The notes under the pieces: model-generated
Databases searched by the model: none
Seen by the model: the letters and a program-made list of their open reading frames with translations, nothing else
What the model was told of the DNA's origin: nothing
Position numbers and translations under genes: made by a program
Shown: positions 5,881 to 11,434 of the stretch, in pieces
How the letters are laid out: every line of letters starts with the position of its first letter
Position numbering within the stretch: position 1 is the stretch's first letter
Origin: DATIJJ01 sp035478255
Lineage (GTDB): Bacteria; Pseudomonadota; Gammaproteobacteria; DSM-16500
Reading direction: 5' to 3'
NCBI GenBank assembly: GCA_035478255.1
Contig: DATIJV010000162.1
Location: 1-11,434, forward strand
Length of the DNA stretch: 11,434 nt

Positions 5881-8800
5881 ATGCCGCTAACGACTAAACC
5901 AAAAGAATACAAAAACGCTTCATCTCTGGCTCAAAACGTAGCCAGGCTTGATACTTATTTTCCTCTTGAAATAAGACCCGAAACTCCAGAAGAGGCTGAA
6001 AAACGAGGCGGATCAAATCGATTCCTCATGGAAACATTGCAAAGCCGGTATGAACTTCGAGAGCCGTTAAGCAATGCCTCTCTAACAAATCATTCCAAAA
6101 CTGCTGTTGCTATATTAATACCCGAGCCAAAAGATGAATTAAAAGCACTTAATGAGGCTAAAGAAAAAGGAGATGAAAAAGAAATAAAACGATGCGCAGA
6201 GGCGTTCCAAAAAAGAATTGACAAAAATAACCGCGATATGAGATCTGCTATTCAACATTTGCATGAAATCGAGAACAAAGAAACAAAAACTGTTCCAGAA
6301 ATAAAAGAACCAACAGAAATAAAAGAACCCGTAGAAGTCATACGAGATAAAAAAACCGGTATAGTCTATAACTCAAATGAGTGCACAAAATACACCGCAT
6401 ACCAAGAACCCAGCGCAAACCAAAACCAGCCTACGCAAGGCATCCAAAATGTATTATATTTCAGTGAAAAAGCTAAAGTTTCTACCCTGGCAACAGATGA
6501 TCTGATATCGTGGATTGACGATTATTTTAATCCTTCCCTCAAAACAATGATATCCCGATGGTTCGGATTTTCGCCGACTTTAGATGAAAATCTGATAAGA
6601 GAAATTGTCGCGCAAGTGTTATTGAGACTAAAAACTTTACATTCTAATAATAAAATTAATAGAGATATTAAGTTTGAAAATTTTCTGGTACACGTTATTA
6701 AAAAACGCTTCTTTAGCTTTGAAAAAACTCGCGTATACATTGAACTTGCTGATATTGATACCATTGCCGATGCGAGCATCCAATATATTGGCACATTTAC
6801 TCCTCCTCTATTGGCGCCAGAATGCACAAAGCCTTACGATTGCACTTTAATGCGTCTCGCGCAGGGAAAATCCGTCAGGAGTATAGATCAAAAAATTCTT
6901 GACACTGCGGAAAAGGACAATGTCCCGATATTGGTAAAAAATGGATTTAATCAAATTTTTATTTACGGCATGCAGGAAGTCATGCGTAATGGCAAGCTCT
7001 GGGAATGGACCCAAGTCACAGATAATATTAACTGGGAAGCTTTACCTTTTAATGAAGGAAAAATTACCCGCGACAACCCGCTATTCAATGAAGATTTGAT
7101 TAATCTTTTATATCAACATCATTATTATGTTATTAAATCTGACCAAGTATATGCGAACCTTAGCGAGGAGAATAGAAAAAGCGTAGATTGCTATGCAATA
7201 GGCTGTGAGCTGTTAAAGAGATTTCACCGTTACTTGAATGCCAGAATGAGAGATGAACTCTCTCCTCAATTTTTGTCTAATTTGAAAAATCTTGCAGAAG
7301 GACTGGGTAACAGAGATTACAGAAAACGTCTTACTATAGATGGGTGTGACCTCTTTTTAATGTCTGTTGATGATAAAAACAAGATAGAAAAAGCAACACG
7401 AGATAAAGCGATTAAGGAAAAAACTCCTATATTAATCCGAGAAAAAGATCAATTTTTCATTTATGGAGAATGTAAGAATGGAGAGTGGGGCTATACTCCA
7501 ATTAGAGAAACCCAAGATCTCACGAATTTAAATCAACTATTTAATAAAGAGCAAGGAAAATTGAGCGTTCTTGAAAGAACAAATCAATTATTTACATCAT
7601 CTTTATTTAAGACATTAAAAGAAGGTCACGCCCCTATAGGTGGTGCACTGAATCATCCTTTCTTCGGACAAAACCCTGAAGCCTACCACAAATCAGTCAG
7701 AGAAAAACACCGCGCAAAAAGCGAATTTATTGGATCTTATTATCGCTCTCGAAAAGATTTTTATCCCAATCTTCATGAAGAAAAAAACAAGAAAACAGAC
7801 GAAAACAATTCTTTTTTTATCTTGTCTGAAGAATTGAGAAATATTCGCATGCAAGCGGCTTCACTGGAAATTCAGATGGAATGGGTGCGGCATCCAGAAA
7901 AATACAAAGATCATGAGCAATATAAAAATACGTTTAAAGATTCCTATCATACTATTTTTGTTGATCAAGATTGTATAGCAGCAGCTCGCAACACTTTACA
8001 AAAATTAAAAGCATCTCTGCGAGCGTATAAAAATAAAGAGCCTCGCGATATTCTCGAATCTCTCGCAGAAAATGTAAGAGAAGCTGAAAATTTCTTATCT
8101 TCAACTGAAATTGAATCTTATTTTGCAATACTCGAAAAAGATGAGTCCTATGCGGATGAAAAAAATGATAAGCATCTTTTTAAATTCTTGAATAATCGTT
8201 CTGATGAACAAAAACGCATTGATTTTAGAGCGGCTTGTCTCAATCTGGAAAATTACATCAACACTTTACCAGAACAAAATCAGGCCCGTCTGTTATTACA
8301 ATCATATCGTGATGAGTTAAACAAACAAAAAGCTCATTTTCCTTTGTATCACTTGCCTCGCATGACAGAATTGACTTACCGATTTCTATATAAAGCTCAA
8401 AACACAAACGACCCGCACAGTGATGCAAATCATGCGAATAATCGCCGAGGCGCGGCAGTGTCTAAAGAAATTTCTACAACCCAGTATCTCAGGGTCCTTG
8501 CTGGAATAGGAGGATTAGTCCTGGGCGGTGTTTTAACGACAGCTGCGGTGCTGGTATTAATGGCGAGTTTTGGTGCGGCTGCACCGCTTTCTGCTGCATT
8601 GGGCGCGTTTGGAATAAGCGTGACGACGAGTGCAATCATTGCAGCGATTGGCGTAGGTACAGCCGCTTCTGCTGTCAGTTATTCTGTTGCGGCTGGTGCC
8701 GGCTTGGTGGGTCTCGGTGGTGTAGCTCTTGGACTTAAAGGAGTTTCTGAAGCCGTTAAATGTCCTTATGTCAGTTACAAAGCAAAACGTATCAGTAAAA

Positions 8801-8955
8801 TGTCTTATTTTTTTAATGCGACTTTATCCGATGCAAAAAAACAGCCTCTCCTCATGAACAATCCTGAATTTAAAGAGGAAGATAGGGGCAGTAGACATGT
8901 TAGCAGATCATCAAGGCCATCAAGCCGGTTTTCTTCCATCAATTCTTACGAATAA
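5881..8955 (+). CDS. Large kinase-like protein, probable pseudokinase and candidate effector
   Basis: The 1024-residue product starts at ATG 5881 (GAGGA 8 nt upstream; the N-terminus aligns with the paralogue at 9047). A divergent protein-kinase fold covers about 45-600. The catalytic loop reads NRDIKFEN (260-267), with Asp262, Lys264 and Asn267 kept but His replaced by Asn. The metal-binding motif is DID (291-293) instead of DFG. APE is at 312-314 and the helix-F Asp in VDCYAIG is Asp436. The beta3 segment VAILI (76-80) has Ile80 where the paralogue has Lys. Two related modules are inserted at about 336-406 and 501-557. A helical middle (about 600-850) follows, then a Gly/Ala-rich hydrophobic region (about 869-956) and a Ser/Arg-rich tail. 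There is no Sec signal. Inference: a membrane-targeted effector, possibly a scaffold or weak kinase. Confidence 0.88.
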   Translation: MPLTTKPKEYKNASSLAQNVARLDTYFPLEIRPETPEEAEKRGGSNRFLMETLQSRYELREPLSNASLTNHSKTAVAILIPEPKDELKALNEAKEKGDEKEIKRCAEAFQKRIDKNNRDMRSAIQHLHEIENKETKTVPEIKEPTEIKEPVEVIRDKKTGIVYNSNECTKYTAYQEPSANQNQPTQGIQNVLYFSEKAKVSTLATDDLISWIDDYFNPSLKTMISRWFGFSPTLDENLIREIVAQVLLRLKTLHSNNKINRDIKFENFLVHVIKKRFFSFEKTRVYIELADIDTIADASIQYIGTFTPPLLAPECTKPYDCTLMRLAQGKSVRSIDQKILDTAEKDNVPILVKNGFNQIFIYGMQEVMRNGKLWEWTQVTDNINWEALPFNEGKITRDNPLFNEDLINLLYQHHYYVIKSDQVYANLSEENRKSVDCYAIGCELLKRFHRYLNARMRDELSPQFLSNLKNLAEGLGNRDYRKRLTIDGCDLFLMSVDDKNKIEKATRDKAIKEKTPILIREKDQFFIYGECKNGEWGYTPIRETQDLTNLNQLFNKEQGKLSVLERTNQLFTSSLFKTLKEGHAPIGGALNHPFFGQNPEAYHKSVREKHRAKSEFIGSYYRSRKDFYPNLHEEKNKKTDENNSFFILSEELRNIRMQAASLEIQMEWVRHPEKYKDHEQYKNTFKDSYHTIFVDQDCIAAARNTLQKLKASLRAYKNKEPRDILESLAENVREAENFLSSTEIESYFAILEKDESYADEKNDKHLFKFLNNRSDEQKRIDFRAACLNLENYINTLPEQNQARLLLQSYRDELNKQKAHFPLYHLPRMTELTYRFLYKAQNTNDPHSDANHANNRRGAAVSKEISTTQYLRVLAGIGGLVLGGVLTTAAVLVLMASFGAAAPLSAALGAFGISVTTSAIIAAIGVGTAASAVSYSVAAGAGLVGLGGVALGLKGVSEAVKCPYVSYKAKRISKMSYFFNATLSDAKKQPLLMNNPEFKEEDRGSRHVSRSSRPSSRFSSINSYE
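6886..7098 (+). repeat. Inserted module copy 1 in the kinase-like protein
   Basis: Residues about 336-406 form the first copy of a module with the pattern PILxx...xxFIYG...NG.W.WT...LFNED. It falls in the kinase fold between APE (312-314) and the helix-F Asp436. There the paralogue has only about 30 residues, against about 122 here. Its core PILVKNGFNQIFIYG resembles the second copy at 7381-7551. I do not know a named family for it. Confidence 0.65.
7381..7551 (+). repeat. Inserted module copy 2 in the kinase-like protein
   Basis: Residues about 501-557 form the second copy: KIEKATRDKAIKEKTPIL, then QFFIYGECKNGEWGYTPI, then NQLFNKE. It shares PIL, FIYG, NG, Trp and LFN positions with copy 1. 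It lies between RLTID (483-487) and ALNHPFF (589-595), two halves of the last kinase subdomain that are adjacent in the paralogue. Confidence 0.65.
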
Positions 8956-9014
8956 ACATAAGGTTAGGAAGGAGATTTTGCCTCTCCTCGCTGACACATT
9001 ACCTTTTGTGGCTG

Positions 9015-9023
9015 TGCTATAAT
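9015..9023 (+). promoter_or_regulatory. Extended -10 promoter of the second kinase-like gene
   Basis: TGCTATAAT at 9015-9023 is a perfect extended -10 (TGn plus TATAAT) in the 91-bp gap between the paralogues. The best -35 resemblance, CTGACA at 8991-8996, is spaced too far (21 nt), but extended -10 promoters can work without one. Transcription would start near 9030, with GAGGTG at 9035-9040 as ribosome site 6 nt before the ATG. Confidence 0.55.
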
Positions 9024-9046
9024 TTATCAATATATGAGGTGATTTT

Positions 9047-11350
9047 ATGCCACTACACATCCCTCCAAATGATACAGCCACTCCTTTAGGAAAGCATGTT
9101 TCTGAGCTCAAATCTTATATTCCCGAATCCAAAAAAAGAAAGGCTCTAGGCGGCATCAATGAATTTCGCACCGCAACGCTTTCTGTTCAACGCGAATTAA
9201 GAGACCCTGAAAAAGGATTCGAAGAAAAAAGTGATACAACCAAGGTTGCGATATTAAAGCCATCCCGCAAACATTCAGAAAAGCGAAGACAAGAAATAGA
9301 TGAAGAGACAAAAATTGCGATTGGACATTTACGTGATATCGAAAATAAAAAAACTAAAAAACCTGTTACAGAAATAAAAGAACCACCAGAAGAACCAGTA
9401 GAATTTGCGGTAAAGAAAGAAACCGGTGAAACGTTTAGTTCAGCTGATTACAAAGGAGTGTACACTGCATACCAGGAGCCCCATGCTAACCGGTCTACGC
9501 AATTCATCCAAAACGTATTATCTTATGGTAAGTCCGGCAAAGTTAGCCACTTGGCAACGGGCAGTCTCATCGACTGGTTTTCTACTACATTTCGTAAATC
9601 TCCCGCACAAAAAGCCAACGAAGATTTACTCAGAGAAATCATAGCCCAAATGCTAATGGCAATAGATGCTTTGCATTCAAATGATAAAGTTCATAGAGAC
9701 CTTAAAACAGAGAATTTTCTGATATATGTTTTAGAGGGCCGCTGCTATGTTGAACTTGCTGATATTGATACGATTAGTAATGCAAATGAAACAACTTCTT
9801 CTACATATACGTCAGCTTTGCTAGCTCCAGAGGCAATACGCGAAGGTACACAACATGGAGACCCACAAGACTATAGAATGGATGATGACAAATATCCAAC
9901 TTTAGATAAAAAAGCGATAGATTGCTATGCTATCGGCGTCTGTCTCCAAGAGATATACCATCAGATCATTCAGCCCAATGATAAGCTTAGTCTTAAATTC
10001 AAAGACAATTTTTATCATCTTTCGAGTGGTTTGGCAAGAAATAAGCCTGAACAACGGAACACTATTGAAATTGCGATGAATGATAAATTTTTTGGAGAAA
10101 CACCTGAAGAGCGACAAAAATATTTTCAAGACATTAGAGACAAACATCGTCAAAAAGATGAGTATTTTGATTCTTATTATCGCCGCCGCGGAGAATTTTA
10201 TTCTGAAAAAGAAGATACATTTTTTTTACTGCCTGCGCGTTTGAAAGAGATTTGCGTACAAGCGGAATCTTTACAAAGTAAAATGCAATATGTGCAGGAT
10301 ATGGCAGAAGGAAATTATGGTGATGCTGAGAATCCTCATTTTGATAAAAACCACGTGGAAATCGTACGAAATAACATCGAAAATTTAAAAAAATTAATAG
10401 CAGAATATGGAAAGAATGAGCCTAAAGCGATTCTGGCTTCTCTTAAAAAAGATATTACAGACGCTGAAATTCTTTTATCATCGCTTGAAGTTTCTTCTTA
10501 TTTTTCAGCACTGGAAAAGAAGCCTGAATATGCTCACCTAGTAAATGACAAACATCTTCCCAATTTTCTGAATAATCGTTCTGATGAACAAAAACGAATT
10601 GATTTGAATGCAGCGTTAGTGACGATGAGAAAATACATTGATGCTTTGCCAAAGAACGATCCTGTACGTGGATTATTGGAACCGTATTGTAAAAATGCGG
10701 AAAATCAGAAATCTCATATTCCACTGAAAGAATTGCCTAATGTCACTGAGTTGACTTATCGTTTGTTACATAAAGTCCAGAATCCTGGACATCGAGTCAA
10801 TGAGCCTCGAGGCGCAAATACACAATGCGGTTTGGCAGCAGCGAAGAAAATTTCAGGCTGGGAAAAAGCGGATATTCTGAAAGGGTTAGGAATGTTTTTA
10901 ATTGGCGGGGTTTTGGTAGCTGCAGCAGTTGTCACGCTAATGGCAAGTTTTGGTGCGGCGGCACCGCTCTCTGCTGCATTGGGCGCGATTGGAGTCAGCG
11001 TGACTGCCAGCGCAATCACTGCAACAATTGGTGTAAGCACAGCTGCTGCTGGAGTCAGCGCTTCTGTTGTGACAGGTGCGGGGATAGTGGGTTTAGACAG
11101 CTTGGGTGCAGCGGGATATGGCGCAGCTCATCGTCCTTATGTAGCACATAAAGTTAAGAGAATGAAGGAACAGGCTCATTCCATTTTGCAAAACGATTCG
11201 ATTCCAGCGCCGGAGAAAAAAGAAAAAGCCGCTGCTCCAGAAAAAAATAAAGGAAAATATTTTGAGATATCTGATACGAAGCAACAACCTGACAAAGAGG
11301 AAAAAAAAGAGCAGAAACAACCGAAGAATAACCGTTATACACCTACTTAA
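9047..11350 (+). CDS. Kinase-like protein with C-terminal hydrophobic segment, candidate effector
   Basis: The 767-residue paralogue of the preceding gene. The kinase-like region (about 30-355) has VAILK with Lys71 as beta3 lysine candidate, an acidic helix that may supply the partner Glu (about 80-105), and LHSNDK before a canonical catalytic loop HRDLKTEN (216-223). Metal motif DID is at 239-241 instead of DFG. LLAPE is at 258-262, Asp292 lies in IDCYAIG, and RNTIEIAMNDKFF is the final subdomain. No glycine-rich loop is obvious. A helical middle follows, including FLNNRSDEQKRID (507-519), then a Gly/Ala-rich hydrophobic region (about 610-693) that could form a membrane hairpin, and a Lys/Glu/Gln-rich tail. 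All key catalytic positions except the DFG Phe and Gly are present, so activity is plausible. No Sec signal; acidic and polar tail would suit a type IV substrate. Origin by tandem duplication. Confidence 0.88.
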   Translation: MPLHIPPNDTATPLGKHVSELKSYIPESKKRKALGGINEFRTATLSVQRELRDPEKGFEEKSDTTKVAILKPSRKHSEKRRQEIDEETKIAIGHLRDIENKKTKKPVTEIKEPPEEPVEFAVKKETGETFSSADYKGVYTAYQEPHANRSTQFIQNVLSYGKSGKVSHLATGSLIDWFSTTFRKSPAQKANEDLLREIIAQMLMAIDALHSNDKVHRDLKTENFLIYVLEGRCYVELADIDTISNANETTSSTYTSALLAPEAIREGTQHGDPQDYRMDDDKYPTLDKKAIDCYAIGVCLQEIYHQIIQPNDKLSLKFKDNFYHLSSGLARNKPEQRNTIEIAMNDKFFGETPEERQKYFQDIRDKHRQKDEYFDSYYRRRGEFYSEKEDTFFLLPARLKEICVQAESLQSKMQYVQDMAEGNYGDAENPHFDKNHVEIVRNNIENLKKLIAEYGKNEPKAILASLKKDITDAEILLSSLEVSSYFSALEKKPEYAHLVNDKHLPNFLNNRSDEQKRIDLNAALVTMRKYIDALPKNDPVRGLLEPYCKNAENQKSHIPLKELPNVTELTYRLLHKVQNPGHRVNEPRGANTQCGLAAAKKISGWEKADILKGLGMFLIGGVLVAAAVVTLMASFGAAAPLSAALGAIGVSVTASAITATIGVSTAAAGVSASVVTGAGIVGLDSLGAAGYGAAHRPYVAHKVKRMKEQAHSILQNDSIPAPEKKEKAAAPEKNKGKYFEISDTKQQPDKEEKKEQKQPKNNRYTPT

Positions 11351-11386
11351 CGCATTGGTGAGAAATTCGTGTTTTTTGTTTTTTTT

Positions 11387-11434
11387 ACCTCCTTCCCCTA
11401 TCCCCTTCCTCCAAACGAAAAGCGCGTTTAGAGG
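11387..11434. repeat. Second copy of the palindromic element, cut by the window edge
   Basis: It starts 36 bp after the stop of the second kinase-like gene, behind a T-rich tract (11371-11386). The first 27 bases match the left end of the copy at 1616-1642 with one difference. A hairpin follows: AAACG (11413-11417) pairs with CGTTT (11425-11429) around loop AAAAGCG, continuing below through one C-A mismatch. The stem tip differs from the gspH copy but is still paired. The rest lies outside the window. Confidence 0.75.

Noticed and set aside
8970..8988. Small hairpin AGGAGA/TCTCCT between the kinase-like genes
   Set aside because: Six base pairs with a 7-nt loop and no following T-run; too weak to call an intrinsic terminator.
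10756..11040. Ala-rich minus-strand open frame opposite the hydrophobic segment
   Set aside because: GC-rich Ala/Gly codons read as Ala/Pro-rich on the other strand; a similar shadow appears opposite the paralogue at 8430-8639.
11371..11386. T-rich tract after the second kinase-like gene as an intrinsic terminator
   Set aside because: No convincing hairpin precedes the T-run, and the strong hairpin of the repeat lies after it, the wrong order for a plus-strand terminator.

Overview
The window looks like a chromosomal segment of an AT-leaning gammaproteobacterium. A type II secretion operon lies beside large eukaryotic-like kinase proteins with C-terminal hydrophobic segments. That combination suggests a host-associated member of the Legionellales (Legionella, Coxiellaceae or Aquicella-like). 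This taxonomic reading is inference from gene content; no rRNA or other marker gene is present.

Layout. Positions 1-972 carry two minus-strand genes of unknown function: a partial gene running off the left edge (1-696) and, upstream of it, a small helical protein (724-972). A divergent intergenic region (973-1179) holds a plausible promoter. Positions 1180-5804 carry a compact plus-strand operon, gspG-H-I-J-K-L-M, encoding the major pseudopilin, four minor pseudopilins and the GspL/GspM inner-membrane platform proteins. Nearly all junctions overlap, and gspI and gspK most plausibly start at GTG and TTG. gspC, D, E and F are not here, so the type II system must be split across loci, or incomplete. 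Positions 5881-8955 and 9047-11350 carry two tandem paralogues. Each has a divergent protein-kinase-like N-terminal half, a helical middle and a Gly/Ala-rich hydrophobic segment near the C-terminus. They have no Sec signal, so they look more like cytosol-delivered effectors (for example of a Dot/Icm-type system) than type II substrates.

The most unusual points are these. (1) The first kinase-like paralogue carries two related copies of a roughly 60-residue module inserted within its kinase fold. One copy splits the last conserved kinase motif, which reads through if the insert is removed. The same protein has lost the beta3 lysine and the HRD histidine, while the second paralogue keeps both. 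(2) A 137-bp palindromic element sits inside the gspH reading frame and lengthens the prepilin leader to about 62 residues. A second copy starts at the right edge of the window. The three hairpin arms that can be compared keep the same GAAAAGC loop, while their stem tips differ and remain complementary. (3) The outer ends of that element match the 16S rRNA 3' tail on one side and a perfect Shine-Dalgarno on the other.
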